NCBI RefSeq assembly: GCF_001940525.2 | Contig: NZ_CP019437.1 | Location: forward strand, 1,462,501 to 1,526,500 | Reading direction: 5' to 3' | Origin: Thioclava nitratireducens | GTDB lineage: Bacteria; Pseudomonadota; Alphaproteobacteria; Rhodobacterales; Rhodobacteraceae | DNA length: 64,000 nt | Part shown: in pieces, positions 26,712 to 36,156 of the stretch | Layout: each line of letters opens with the position of its first letter | Numbering within the stretch: the stretch's first letter is position 1 | Translations under genes and position numbers: made by a program | The notes under the pieces: generated by a model | What the model was told of the DNA's origin: nothing | Database searches by the model: none | Seen by the model: only the letters and a program-made list of their open reading frames with translations

Positions 26712-29700
26712 CCAAGGCACCGGGCCGGAGATGCCCGAGGACGACGAAATCCACGGCAAGCTGGGTATCGCGGGCGGTCTGACGAAATCCTTCATCCGCT
26801 CGGCGCTGACGCCGCTGATGATCCTCGCCGCCGTGGCGGTCGGTCTGGTCGCGCTGATCTCTCTGCCGCGCGAGGAAGAGCCGCAGATCTCCGTGCCGAT
26901 GGTGGATATCCACCTGCAGGCCCCGGGTCTGAAGGCGCAGGACGCGATGAAGCTGGTGACCGAGCCGATGGAAACCATCGTGCAGGGAATCAACGAGGTC
27001 GAACACGTCTATTCGCGCACTCAGGACGACTATTCGCTCGTGATGGCGCGCTTCAAGGTCGGCACCTCTTCGGATGCCGCCATCCTGCGCGTGCATGAAA
27101 AAGTCCGCGCCAACATGGACAGGATCCCAAAGGGTATCCCCGATCCGGTGATCGTGGGTCGCGGGATCGACGATGTGGCGATCGTCTCGCTGACGCTGAC
27201 CGGCAAGGACGGCGCGCAGGTCGACAGCGATGAACTCACCCGCGTCGCGCGCGAATTGCAGACCGAGGTCACGAAAATCGAGAATGTCGGCCTGACCTAT
27301 CTGGTGGGCGACGCAACGAGCGAGATCCGTATCGAGCCCGAGCCCGACAAGCTCGCGCTCTACGGGGTCACGCTGCAGCAGCTGTCTAACAAGGTCACGC
27401 AGGCGAACCGCGCTTTCAACACCGGAAATATCCGCCATGAGGGCAAGCAGATCAGCCTCTCGGCTGGCGAGACGCTGACCGCGCCTTCCGAGATCGCGGG
27501 GCTCCTGCTGACCACCCGCGACAATCGCCCCGTCTATGTCGCCGATGTCGCGAAGGTCTCCTACGTGCCCGATGCCTCGGATCATATCGTCTCGAACGTC
27601 CAGCGCGACGCGGACGGCAAGATCGAGCGCACGCCGGCCGTCACCCTCGCCATCGCCAAGCGGGCGGGATCCAACGCCGTGGTCGTGGCCGAGCATGTCC
27701 TCGACCGCATCCACGAGCTGCACGGCCAGCTGATCCCCGACAATGTCGAGGTGAAGGTCACCCGCGACTATGGCGAGACAGCGAACGAGAAGGCAAACGA
27801 GCTGCTGTTCCACCTTGGCCTCGCGACGATCTCTATCGTGGGTCTGGTGCTGCTGGCGATCGGCTGGCGCGAATCCATCGTGGTGGCGGTGGTCATCCCG
27901 GTGACGATCCTGCTGACGCTGTTTGCCGCCTATATCATGGGCTTCACCCTCAACCGCGTGTCGCTTTTCGCGCTGATCTTCGCGATCGGTATCCTCGTCG
28001 ATGACGCCATCGTGGTGATCGAGAATATCGCGCGACATTGGGCGATGAAAACGCCCGGCTCGCGCGTGACCAAGGCGATCGAGGCCGTGGCCGAAGTAGG
28101 CAACCCCACCATTGTCGCGACCCTCACCGTTGTGGCCGCGCTGCTGCCGATGCTGTTCGTGTCGGGACTGATGGGGCCTTACATGTCGCCCATCCCGGCG
28201 GTGGCCTCGGCGGCGATGATCTTCTCCTTCTTCGTGGCGGTGATCATCACCCCGTGGCTGATGGTGAAGGTCGCGGGCAAGGCGCAGCTGCATGGCCATC
28301 ACGGCGATGACGACACCTATGGCGGTGAACATGCGGGCGGCAGGCTCGGCCGGATGTACAGCGCCGTGGCGCGCCCGATCCTGAAAACGAAAGCGCGCTC
28401 GGGGCTGTTCCTGCTGGTGGTGTCGGTGCTGTCCTTCGGCTCGCTGGGGCTTCTCTACACCAAGCATGTCACGGTGAAGCTGCTGCCCTTCGACAACAAG
28501 TCCGAACTCTCGGTCGTGGTCGATATGCCTGCGGGCACCTCGGTCGAGGGTACGGATGCGGTCGCCCAGCAGGTGGCCGAGATCGTGACCAAACTGCCCG
28601 AGGTGCTCTCGGTGCAAACCCATGCGGGTACCTCCGCGCCGTTCAACTTCAACGGGCTGGTGCGCCACTACTACCTGCGTGCGCAGCCCAATCAGGGCGA
28701 TGTCGAACTTCAACTCGCGCCGAAAGGGGAACGCGATCGCACCAGCCACGAAATCGCTCTGGAGATCCGTGACAAGATCAAGGCGATCAAGCTGCCCGAA
28801 GGCGCAAGCCTGAAGACGGTCGAACCGCCGCCCGGTCCGCCGGTGATCGCGACGCTTCTGGCCGAGGTCTATGGCCCCACGCCCGAGGCGCGCCGTGACG
28901 CGGCCCGCCGGATCGAGGACGCCTTCAAGCAGGTGCCCTATATCGTCGACGTGGATAACAGCTTCGGCATCCAGCCCGACAAGCTGCGCGCCACGGTCAA
29001 TTCCGACGATCTGGAGTTCTATTCGGTCTCCGAAGGCGATGTCTGGGACACGCTCGGGATGCTGAACGGTTCGACCACCGTGGGCTATTCCCATCGCGGG
29101 CAGGAGCGCCAGCCGATCCCGATCGTGATGGAGCGTTCGAAATCGAACAAGGTGATGAACGAGGAAACGCTCTCGACGCCGATCCCGGCCAACGTCCTGC
29201 CCGGCGCGCGCGGCGTCGTGGAGCTTGGCGACGTGGTCAGCGTGGACAAGGAGAAGGCGTCCTATCCGATCTTCCGCCATAACGGGCGCGAGGCCGAGAT
29301 GGTCACCGCGGAACTCGCCGGCAAGTTCGAGGCTCCGCTCTACGGGATGCTTGCCGTCGATGACGCAATCAACAACATGGATTGGCCGAAAGGCGAGAAG
29401 CCTGTCGTATCGCTGCATGGCCAGCCACAGGACGAAAGCCACGTGACGCTTCTGTGGGACGGCGAATGGGAGGTGACCTGGGTGACCTTCCGCGACATGG
29501 GCGCAGCCTTCGCCGTGGCGCTGCTTGGGATCTACATCCTCGTCGTCGCGCAGTTCGGCTCGTTCCGGCTACCGCTGGTGATCCTGACGCCGGTGCCGCT
29601 GACCTTCCTCGGTATCATGCTGGGCCACTGGATCTTCCACGCGCCATTCTCGGCCACGTCGATGATCGGCTTCATCGCGCTGGCGGGGATCATCGTGCGT

Positions 29701-29958
29701 AACTCGATCCTGCTGGTGGACTTCATCCGCCACGGCAGCCATGAGGGCAAATCGCCGATCGAGGTACTGATCGAGGCGGGCGCCATCCGCTTCAAGCCGA
29801 TCCTGCTGACCGCGATCGCGGCGATGATCGGTGCGGTGGTGATTTTGGCCGACCCGATCTTCCAGGGTCTTGCGATCTCGCTCTTGTTCGGCCTGCTCAG
29901 CTCGACCCTGCTGACGGTGCTCGTGATCCCGGCGATCTACCGGATCTTCAAGACCTGA
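26701..29958 (+). CDS. RND efflux transporter permease subunit
   Basis: An inner-membrane proton antiporter of 1085 residues with an extended polar N-terminus (about 35 residues before the first helix). Helix 4 carries the Asp-Asp pair (GILVDDAIVVIEN) of proton-driven pumps. The first porter domain begins at LISLPREEEPQISVPMVDI. A His/Asp-rich insertion (HGHHGDDDTYGGEH) lies in the cytoplasmic linker after helix 6, near residues 530-545. The final helices end at GLLSSTLLTVLVIPAIYRI. It is encoded with the adaptor upstream, and no outer-membrane channel gene follows. The substrate is unknown. Confidence 0.93.
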   Translation: MSNNQGTGPEMPEDDEIHGKLGIAGGLTKSFIRSALTPLMILAAVAVGLVALISLPREEEPQISVPMVDIHLQAPGLKAQDAMKLVTEPMETIVQGINEVEHVYSRTQDDYSLVMARFKVGTSSDAAILRVHEKVRANMDRIPKGIPDPVIVGRGIDDVAIVSLTLTGKDGAQVDSDELTRVARELQTEVTKIENVGLTYLVGDATSEIRIEPEPDKLALYGVTLQQLSNKVTQANRAFNTGNIRHEGKQISLSAGETLTAPSEIAGLLLTTRDNRPVYVADVAKVSYVPDASDHIVSNVQRDADGKIERTPAVTLAIAKRAGSNAVVVAEHVLDRIHELHGQLIPDNVEVKVTRDYGETANEKANELLFHLGLATISIVGLVLLAIGWRESIVVAVVIPVTILLTLFAAYIMGFTLNRVSLFALIFAIGILVDDAIVVIENIARHWAMKTPGSRVTKAIEAVAEVGNPTIVATLTVVAALLPMLFVSGLMGPYMSPIPAVASAAMIFSFFVAVIITPWLMVKVAGKAQLHGHHGDDDTYGGEHAGGRLGRMYSAVARPILKTKARSGLFLLVVSVLSFGSLGLLYTKHVTVKLLPFDNKSELSVVVDMPAGTSVEGTDAVAQQVAEIVTKLPEVLSVQTHAGTSAPFNFNGLVRHYYLRAQPNQGDVELQLAPKGERDRTSHEIALEIRDKIKAIKLPEGASLKTVEPPPGPPVIATLLAEVYGPTPEARRDAARRIEDAFKQVPYIVDVDNSFGIQPDKLRATVNSDDLEFYSVSEGDVWDTLGMLNGSTTVGYSHRGQERQPIPIVMERSKSNKVMNEETLSTPIPANVLPGARGVVELGDVVSVDKEKASYPIFRHNGREAEMVTAELAGKFEAPLYGMLAVDDAINNMDWPKGEKPVVSLHGQPQDESHVTLLWDGEWEVTWVTFRDMGAAFAVALLGIYILVVAQFGSFRLPLVILTPVPLTFLGIMLGHWIFHAPFSATSMIGFIALAGIIVRNSILLVDFIRHGSHEGKSPIEVLIEAGAIRFKPILLTAIAAMIGAVVILADPIFQGLAISLLFGLLSSTLLTVLVIPAIYRIFKT

Positions 29959-29980
29959 TCCGGTCACTGACCTGAAACGC

Positions 29981-30017
29981 AAAACCGCCCGCACGTTTCT
30001 CTCGTGCGGGCGGTTTT
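29981..30017 (+). terminator. terminator of the second RND pair
   Basis: A 15-bp perfect stem, AAAACCGCCCGCACG (29981-29995) with CGTGCGGGCGGTTTT (30003-30017), ends the adaptor-permease unit. It would also work from the other strand. Confidence 0.9.
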
Positions 30018-30045
30018 CGTTGCGCGGTCGACGCGCCCCCTTTCC

Positions 30046-30098
30046 CTTCGCAGAAATATCCCGGGGTTGAATGGCGAAGCCAGAAGGCGCAGCGCCCC
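30046..30098 (+). repeat. dispersed two-hairpin repeat, copy B
   Basis: GAAATATCCCGGGG (30053-30066) is followed by hairpin TGGC-GAA-GCCA (30072-30082) and then GGCGC-A-GCGCC (30086-30096). The last base touches the stop codon of the minus-strand permease gene, so on that strand the hairpins could act in 3'-end formation. Confidence 0.7.
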
Positions 30099-30860
30099 TT
30101 ACCCCGGCTGCCGTTCGGCCCAACTTGCGAAGACTTTCTCCAGCGCGACGACGGCGTAATAGAGAAGGATTCCGAGGAAGGCCAAGGCGATCAGCACTGC
30201 GAACATCAGCGGGTAATCCCCGTTGGTCTGGCCCGACAGGAACAGCGCGCCGAGGCCCTTGCCGTGGGGCGAGATGATCTCGACGAGGTTGGTGCCGATG
30301 AAGGCCAGCGTCACCGAGACTTTCAACGCGCCGAAGAACTCGGGCAGGGTTTTGGGCAGGGCGATCTTGCGGAAGATGGTGAATTTCGAGGCCCCCAGCG
30401 CGCCGAGGATATCGCGATATTCGGGCTCCAGCGTGGACAGGCCGATCCCTACTGACACGGCGATCGGGAAGAAGGAGATCATGAAGGCCATAAGCACGGT
30501 GTTGAAGTCATGCGCGCCGATGAACAGCAGCGCCAGCACCGGCACGACTGTCGCCTTCGGCACCGCGTTGAAGCCCACCAGAAGCGGATAAAGTGCATCG
30601 CGCGCGGTGCGCGAAAAGCCCATGAGCATGCCGAGGAAGGTGCCAAACACGATCGAGATCGCAAGCCCTGCTACCGTCCGCCATAGCGTCTGCCAGCTAT
30701 CGACCAGGAACAGGTTCCAGTAGCGCATATAGGCGGCGGGCAGGTCCGACGGCGAGGCCATGACGTAGTTCGGCCAGCCATTCGCCCAGACGATGAATTC
30801 CCAGATCGCGAGGAAAGCGACGATCGACAGGATCGGGGTGAAGATTTTCTTGGCGTCCAT
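30099..30860 (-). CDS. NitT/TauT-type ABC transporter permease
   Basis: A 253-residue inner-membrane protein with about six helices and the BPD_transp_1 fold. The EAA-like loop is seen as EYRDILGALGASKFTIFRKIALPKT in the middle (about residues 150-175). The N-terminus begins with MDAKKIFTPILSIVAFLAIW. It forms an importer with the ATPase and binding protein encoded upstream; the start overlaps the ATPase stop by one base (TGATG). Family relatives carry nitrate, taurine, sulfonates or pyrimidine precursors, and the substrate here is not determined. Confidence 0.92.
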   Translation of the reverse strand: MDAKKIFTPILSIVAFLAIWEFIVWANGWPNYVMASPSDLPAAYMRYWNLFLVDSWQTLWRTVAGLAISIVFGTFLGMLMGFSRTARDALYPLLVGFNAVPKATVVPVLALLFIGAHDFNTVLMAFMISFFPIAVSVGIGLSTLEPEYRDILGALGASKFTIFRKIALPKTLPEFFGALKVSVTLAFIGTNLVEIISPHGKGLGALFLSGQTNGDYPLMFAVLIALAFLGILLYYAVVALEKVFASWAERQPG

Positions 30861-31648
30861 CAGTGTACCCCCGCGTCGCGGCGCTGCGCGATCCGGATTT
30901 GGTCGCGCAGGAGATGCAGCATCTCGACGGCTTTCGGCTCGTAGAGAACGTCGATCGTGCGATCCTTCGGCAGGTCCACATCCAGCACGTATTGCGTATG
31001 CGCCGGGCGGCCCGAGAGGACGATGACCTGATCGCCGAGGAACACGCTCTCGCGCAGGTCATGGGTGATCAGAACGGCGGTGAAAGGCTCGGCGGCGCGT
31101 AGGTCGCGCATCGTCTGCCACAGATCCTCGCGGGTGAAATTGTCGAGCGCGCCAAAGGGCTCGTCCATGATCAGCACATCCGGCTTGTGCACGATGGCGC
31201 GACAGAGCGAGGCGCGCTGGCGCATCCCGCCGGACAGTTCCGACGGGCGCTTGGTCTCGAACCCCTTCAGGCCCACCATCTCCAGCAAGTGCTCGGCGCG
31301 CGCGGCCTTCTCGGATTTCGCCATGCCCGGAGCCACGATCTCCAGAGGCAGCATCACGTTCTCGATGATCGAGCGCCATTCCAGCATCACCGGGTTCTGG
31401 AACGCCATGCCGACGGTCTTGCGCGGGCTGGTGACCTTCTCGCCATGAAGCCAGACCTCGCCCCGGTCGGGTTTCATCAGCCCCGCCACCAGACGGGTGA
31501 GGGTGGATTTGCCGCAGCCCGAGGGGCCGACCACGGCGCAGAACTCGCCCTGCGGTACGCGGATGTCCAGTTGGTCGAGCACGGGCAGGGGGCCATGCTT
31601 GGTTTGATAGGCGTGGGTCACGCCGCGAATGTCGATGAGATTTTCCAT
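30860..31648 (-). CDS. NitT/TauT-type ABC transporter ATP-binding protein
   Basis: A 262-residue cytoplasmic ATPase. The start at 31648 (MENLIDIRGVTHAYQTKHG) begins at the first conserved strand; an in-frame ATG at 31690 would add 14 residues and is less likely. Walker A is GPSGCGKSTL, the Q-loop lies in GMAFQNPVMLEWRS, the signature is LSGGMRQRASLCRA, Walker B is VLIMDEPFGALD and the H-loop is LITHDLRES. The arrangement and the short D-loop are typical of the nitrate/sulfonate/taurine group. It is the middle gene of the binding-protein, ATPase, permease operon. Confidence 0.93.
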   Translation of the reverse strand: MENLIDIRGVTHAYQTKHGPLPVLDQLDIRVPQGEFCAVVGPSGCGKSTLTRLVAGLMKPDRGEVWLHGEKVTSPRKTVGMAFQNPVMLEWRSIIENVMLPLEIVAPGMAKSEKAARAEHLLEMVGLKGFETKRPSELSGGMRQRASLCRAIVHKPDVLIMDEPFGALDNFTREDLWQTMRDLRAAEPFTAVLITHDLRESVFLGDQVIVLSGRPAHTQYVLDVDLPKDRTIDVLYEPKAVEMLHLLRDQIRIAQRRDAGVH

Positions 31649-31720
31649 GAGGGTCCGGCGCGAGAAGGCAGAGAATAGGGGCGGGTGCATCCACGGCGCC
31701 CGCCCCTGCAGGATGTCGGA

Positions 31721-32734
31721 TCAGTCGATCTTCCGCTCTGCCGCGTCGGGCAGGTACGCGCTGTCGAAATAGAGAGCCGCATCGGGCGCGTTCTGGAACT
31801 CGTAGACGGTTTTCGTCTGCTCGATCGCGGTGGCCATCCGGTCCGCGTCGATCCCGCCCATACCGTTTTCCTTGACGTAATCGGTCAGGACATTGGCATC
31901 GATTGCCATTTGAAGTCGCTCGGTCTCCAGATCCTTGTCGGCGGCTGGGTTGCGTTTGAGAAGCGCGTCGATCGCCTTGCCCGGATCAGAGATAGCGGCT
32001 TTCCAGCCCTCGGCGGTCGCCTTGATGAAGCCGGTAATCTCTTCAGGATGCGCCTTCGCGTAATCCGTGTTCACGATGATCGCATTACCGTAAAGCGCCA
32101 CGCCGTAATCGGCCATCAGCAGCACCGACTGGTCCTCCATGCCCACGCCCAGACGCTTGAGATTGAGCGTCGAGGAGAAGGAGAAGCCGGTGACTGCATC
32201 GACCTTGCCCTCGGCCAGCATCGGCTCGCGCGTGGGGAAGCCGACCGGTTCGACCTTGATCTTGTCCATGTCGAGGCTGGCTTCCTTGGCGAAGATCGGG
32301 AACTGTGCCCAGGCGCCATCCGGGGGCGGCGCGCCCAGCACTTTGCCTTCGAGGTCTTTGGGCTCGTTCACGCCCTGCGACTTGCGGCCGACCACCGCGA
32401 AGGGCGGCTTGTCATAAACCATCATCACGGCGGTGACGGGCGCGCCGGGGTTCTGGTCGAGGAATTTCATCAGTGAGTTGATATCGGCGAAGCCCACCGG
32501 ATAGGCGCCGGTTGCCACTTTCGGGATCGCGTCGAGCGAGCCCTTGCCCTCGGAGATTTCGACCTCCAGCCCGGCCTCGCCATAGAACCCCTCGTCGATA
32601 GCGAGGAAATAGGGCGCCGAGGGGCCTTCGAATTTCCAGTCCAGCGCGAAAGGCATCTTGGTTTCGGCCTGTGCCAGCGTGGCTGAGAGGCCGAGCGCGA
32701 GCGCCGCGAAAAGTCCCGGTTTGATGTGCAGCAT
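31721..32734 (-). CDS. NMT1/SsuA-like periplasmic substrate-binding protein
   Basis: The protein has 337 residues. The start at 32734 has GAGGGA upstream. A Sec signal peptide ends near residue 24 (LAQA|ETKMPF). The mature part starts with a beta strand and ALDWKFEGPSAPYFLAIDEG, the usual opening of NMT1/THI5-like proteins that bind pyrimidine precursors, sulfonates or related compounds. The mention of thiamine precursors is only a family possibility: no TPP riboswitch is seen in the 174 bases upstream. First gene of the importer operon. Confidence 0.9.
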   Translation of the reverse strand: MLHIKPGLFAALALGLSATLAQAETKMPFALDWKFEGPSAPYFLAIDEGFYGEAGLEVEISEGKGSLDAIPKVATGAYPVGFADINSLMKFLDQNPGAPVTAVMMVYDKPPFAVVGRKSQGVNEPKDLEGKVLGAPPPDGAWAQFPIFAKEASLDMDKIKVEPVGFPTREPMLAEGKVDAVTGFSFSSTLNLKRLGVGMEDQSVLLMADYGVALYGNAIIVNTDYAKAHPEEITGFIKATAEGWKAAISDPGKAIDALLKRNPAADKDLETERLQMAIDANVLTDYVKENGMGGIDADRMATAIEQTKTVYEFQNAPDAALYFDSAYLPDAAERKID

Positions 32735-32880
32735 GATATCCCTCACTCCGTTAATCCGTTTTCGCCCCGATCCTGACCGGCGGCGCGCGGGGGTAAACTC
32801 AAACCGCGTGTGTCATGCGAGTTGGCAGGTCGCTCACGGTTCCGTGATTAAGTTTTGTGCGGGGTGCTGCGTAAATGCAA

Positions 32881-32908
32881 GAAAATTGGGCGCCACATCG
32901 GCGCGCCC
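32881..32908 (-). terminator. terminator of the cpdB-like gene
   Basis: Directly after the stop, the minus strand reads a GC-rich hairpin (GGGCgcGCC-GATGT-GGCGCCC, with a two-base bulge) followed by AATTTTC. Confidence 0.65.
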
Positions 32909-34825
32909 TCAGAGGGCGATCTCGAGTGGAAGGAACCCGTTCGCATTGACCGGTCCGGGTTCGGCCTGCAATCCGACTTGCGCGAGCTCCGACAGGTAAG
33001 CCGATGCGCCGGGGCCCGTATGATACAAGGCGCGCGCGCCGGGCAGGGGAGCGAACCGCCAGATCGGCGGCGCGTCGATGCGGAGCGGTCCTTGCTGCGC
33101 ATCGATTTCCTGCAGCAGCAGGTCGCGCACGCGCATCGGCTCCGGAGCGAGGGAGACGGGGCGACCCCGCTGCTTGAACCCGCCGCCGCCGGAGAGGCGG
33201 AAATCGTTGCTCACGACGATGAACCGGTCTGTATCACTGACGCGAGCACCCTCGTGGCGCAGGTCGCGGATGCGTCCCCGTGCGGCCGTGTTCAGGCTGC
33301 CATCCGGGCGGAAGCGCGGTGGCTGCGACAGGTCGATCTCGTAGGTAAGCCCCGCGATCACGTCGAAATGGTAACTCGCGAAGGCGAAATCGCAGAGCAT
33401 CCGCAACCGCCCGTCGGCGCGCTGCTGGTTGTAGATCGAGACCGCCTGTTCGAGCCAGTCGCGCAGTTCCGCGCCACTGAGTTCGACCGCGGCGACCATG
33501 TTGTTGAACAGGTAGATGTCGTCGAGATGGCTCATCCGCAGCGGGCCGGCAGGGATGTCGATGAAATGCGCAGAGCCTGCCGTGCCGCCCGATTTGAAGC
33601 TCGACGCAGCGCCGAGTAGGGGCAGGTCCGCTTCGGGGCGTCCAGCGAGCTTTTCGCGGGCATATCGCCGTTTCGCCGCGATGGTCAGGGCGAGTGTCCG
33701 GTCCGGCGCGATCTGGGTGAAATAGCTGTGCAGTGGCTCTGCGGTGGTGCCGATGGGGCGGCGGATGTGATCGAGCGTGCGGCGATGGGCGCGGGCCGAG
33801 GAGGCAAGCACGGCCGCGCTGTCCGGCCCGCTCTCGCCCTGCGCTGGGCGCAACTCCGCCCGGTGCGCCGCGAGTGCCCAGCCTTCCTTCCGTTTTTCCA
33901 GAACGAGATCGAGCACTCCCAGATGCGTCCCGCCGGCCCCGGCGTTGAGCGCGGGCTTGCCGTGAAGCGTGCCCAGAACCGGATCGATCCCCGCGAAACT
34001 CGGACGGGAAGGATCGGGAAAGCGCAGGTGGTCATGCCCAGCCAGCACGATGTCGATCCCGTCGAGCTGCGCGATCGTGACTGCCGCCCGCTCGGCGGCG
34101 GGGGCCGAGCCTTGCGGCGCGTTCTGATCCAGCGGCAGCGGAGAAATCCCCGTATGGGCGAGGGCGACGACCAGATCGGCCCCGGCTGCACGGATCAGAC
34201 GCAGCTGCGCCTTCATCGCCTCCAGAAGTGAGGAGGTCGAAAGCTCGGCCTCGGATCGCGTCTCGAGCCACGCAAGGCTGGGCGGCGGCAGCACGCCAAT
34301 CACCGCGACCCGCAGATGTCGCTCGGTACCGTGACTGTCGCGAAAGCGGCGTTCGATCATCGCCCAAGGCCGGATCGGCGTATCCGACGAGGCATGCAGA
34401 TTGGCGCAGACGGTGGGAAAATCCGCGGTTTCCAGAGCGCGCTCGAGCGACGCCAGCCCGAAATCGAATTCGTGATTTCCAAGCGCGGCCGCGTCGTAGC
34501 CCAAAGCGTTCATTGCCGCGATCATCGGATTTTCGCCGTCGTGGCTGTCCGCCGTCTCTCCCGGCTCGCTCCAGAGCTGGGTCAGGGGCGTGCCTTGAAG
34601 GAAGTCGCCGCAATCGAACAGCAGGCAGTTCGGGGCTTCGCTGCGCGCTTGCGCAATCTCCGAGGCCAGCGCTGCCAAGCCTCTGCGCGGGGCCGGGCGG
34701 TCATTGAAGTAATCGTAGCCCCGCGCTTGACCATGCAAATCGGTCGTCTCAAGAACCCTCAGCGCGAGTGTGACGCGCTGATCCGAAAACTGGCCGGGCC
34801 AATCCCGGTCAGACAGTTTCCCCAT
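32909..34825 (-). CDS. cpdB: 2',3'-cyclic-nucleotide 2'-phosphodiesterase/3'-nucleotidase
   Basis: A 638-residue metallophosphoesterase plus 5'-nucleotidase C-terminal domain. The start at 34825 has AGGGG upstream; the frame stays open to 35059 but that leader looks non-coding. Metal-binding motifs are LETTDLHGQARGYDYF, FDCGDFLQG, GNHEFDFG, and AGHDHLRFP near residue 265. The substrate-binding domain contains VSDTDRFIVVSNDFRLSGGGG. E. coli CpdB is periplasmic, but no signal peptide is seen here in either start choice, so this one may be cytoplasmic. It stands downstream of the importer on the same strand and is divergent from nudC. Confidence 0.9.
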   Translation of the reverse strand: MGKLSDRDWPGQFSDQRVTLALRVLETTDLHGQARGYDYFNDRPAPRRGLAALASEIAQARSEAPNCLLFDCGDFLQGTPLTQLWSEPGETADSHDGENPMIAAMNALGYDAAALGNHEFDFGLASLERALETADFPTVCANLHASSDTPIRPWAMIERRFRDSHGTERHLRVAVIGVLPPPSLAWLETRSEAELSTSSLLEAMKAQLRLIRAAGADLVVALAHTGISPLPLDQNAPQGSAPAAERAAVTIAQLDGIDIVLAGHDHLRFPDPSRPSFAGIDPVLGTLHGKPALNAGAGGTHLGVLDLVLEKRKEGWALAAHRAELRPAQGESGPDSAAVLASSARAHRRTLDHIRRPIGTTAEPLHSYFTQIAPDRTLALTIAAKRRYAREKLAGRPEADLPLLGAASSFKSGGTAGSAHFIDIPAGPLRMSHLDDIYLFNNMVAAVELSGAELRDWLEQAVSIYNQQRADGRLRMLCDFAFASYHFDVIAGLTYEIDLSQPPRFRPDGSLNTAARGRIRDLRHEGARVSDTDRFIVVSNDFRLSGGGGFKQRGRPVSLAPEPMRVRDLLLQEIDAQQGPLRIDAPPIWRFAPLPGARALYHTGPGASAYLSELAQVGLQAEPGPVNANGFLPLEIAL

Positions 34826-35057
34826 GTGATCCCCTTGGCCCGTAATTGACCTTTTATCGTTTAAATGCCGCCCCTTGGCGGTCGTGTGTCCCACACGCAA
34901 GCTAGAGTAGAGGTCGGTCGTTTGCCAAGTTTTAAATTGACGTAACGCGTTTGCGAGGTCCGGGCACGTGGCGGCTCTGGCTTGCGCGTCACCTGATCGG
35001 CACTGGTCTCCGGCTGGCGCCCCGTGGCATGGGTAGGGCGATCCGCAGGAGTTTTTC

Positions 35058-36089
35058 ATGCCGCCCGATTCCCTCGCCGACGCGCGAAAGCCGATTTCTC
35101 AACCCGCCCGGTTGTCTCAAGGACGCGTGCTCGATTCGCGGGGCTTGGCCTTTGCGGAAGCGCCGGGTGCGCTCGAGCGGGCGGCCCATCTGCGGGGCGA
35201 TGCAGAGCGGCTCGCGGATCTGCGCGCAGGCGAAGCGGCGCGGGTGGTTGCGCTTTGGCGCGGGCGTCCGCTGTTCGGGCCCGAAGGGCTGCACCTTCTG
35301 CGCGCGGGCGAGGCGGCGCTCGAGGCTATGCCGGGACCGGAGATTTTCCTCGGGTGCCACGACGGGTGTGCTCTGTTTTCCCGCGATGTCTCGGCTTTCG
35401 AGCCCGAGGGTGAACGACCCGACGGGGCGGCCTTCTTCGACGCCTCCGAGCAGCGCCATCCCGATCTGCCCGACGATATCGTCTTCGCCGAGCTGCGTGG
35501 CCGGATGGGGTTTCTGAGCCCGGTCGAGGCGGAGATCGCCGCCACCGCGCGCGGGCTCGTGGAATGGCACCGGACGCATCGTTTCTGCTCCACCTGCGGC
35601 GCCGAAAGCGAGCCGGAGCAGGCGGGGTGGCATCGGCGCTGCCCGGTTTGTGAGCGGCACCATTTTCCGCGGACCGACCCGGTCGTGATCATGCTGATCA
35701 CCGACGGCAACCGGCTCCTGCTGGGGCGCGGCCCGCATTGGCCCGAGACGATGTATTCCTGCCTCGCGGGCTTCATGGAGCCGGGAGAGACGGTCGAGGC
35801 CGCCGTGCGCCGCGAGGTGTTCGAGGAAAGCGGCGTCGAGGTGGGAGAGGTCTCTCTCGTCGCTTCGCAGCCGTGGCCGTTCCCGGCCTCTTTGATGCTG
35901 GGGTGTCGCGGCGTGGCGACGACCACCGATATCACCATCGACCCGGTCGAGATCGCCGATGCACGCTGGATCAACCGGGAGCGTCTGCTGCAGGTTGTGG
36001 CTGGGCGCGACCCTGAGATCTCCGCGCCACGCCAGGGCGCGATCGCCGGTTGGCTGATGCGCGAGTGGCTTGCAGATCGGCTGGAATGA
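35058..36089 (+). CDS. nudC: NAD(+) diphosphatase
   Basis: A 343-residue Nudix hydrolase that cleaves NADH/NAD and can remove NAD caps from RNA. The ATG at 35058 is preceded by AGGAG. An N-terminal domain (about 1-165) is followed by a zinc ribbon (CSTCG, CPVCE), then the Nudix box GFMEPGETVEAAVRREVFEESGVEVGE beginning near residue 240 and the NudC-specific SQPWPFPASLM. The C-terminal segment DARWINRERL is also typical. The 67 bases to the SRPBCC gene have no terminator, so those two may be cotranscribed. Confidence 0.95.
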   Translation: MPPDSLADARKPISQPARLSQGRVLDSRGLAFAEAPGALERAAHLRGDAERLADLRAGEAARVVALWRGRPLFGPEGLHLLRAGEAALEAMPGPEIFLGCHDGCALFSRDVSAFEPEGERPDGAAFFDASEQRHPDLPDDIVFAELRGRMGFLSPVEAEIAATARGLVEWHRTHRFCSTCGAESEPEQAGWHRRCPVCERHHFPRTDPVVIMLITDGNRLLLGRGPHWPETMYSCLAGFMEPGETVEAAVRREVFEESGVEVGEVSLVASQPWPFPASLMLGCRGVATTTDITIDPVEIADARWINRERLLQVVAGRDPEISAPRQGAIAGWLMREWLADRLE

Positions 36090-36156
36090 GGCCAGTTTGC
36101 CGCGCACGGCGCGCCGCTCCCCGGTGCCCTGACTGCTGATCCGAGGAATTCGTCTC

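Noticed and set aside
26662..29442. A minus-strand open frame of 926 codons opposite the RND permease
   Set aside because: Antisense to an unmistakable RND permease; composition is that of a shadow.
32735..32908. TPP riboswitch before the NMT1-like binding protein
   Set aside because: No CTGAGA-type conserved elements or matching stem structure were found in the 174-base upstream region on the minus strand.
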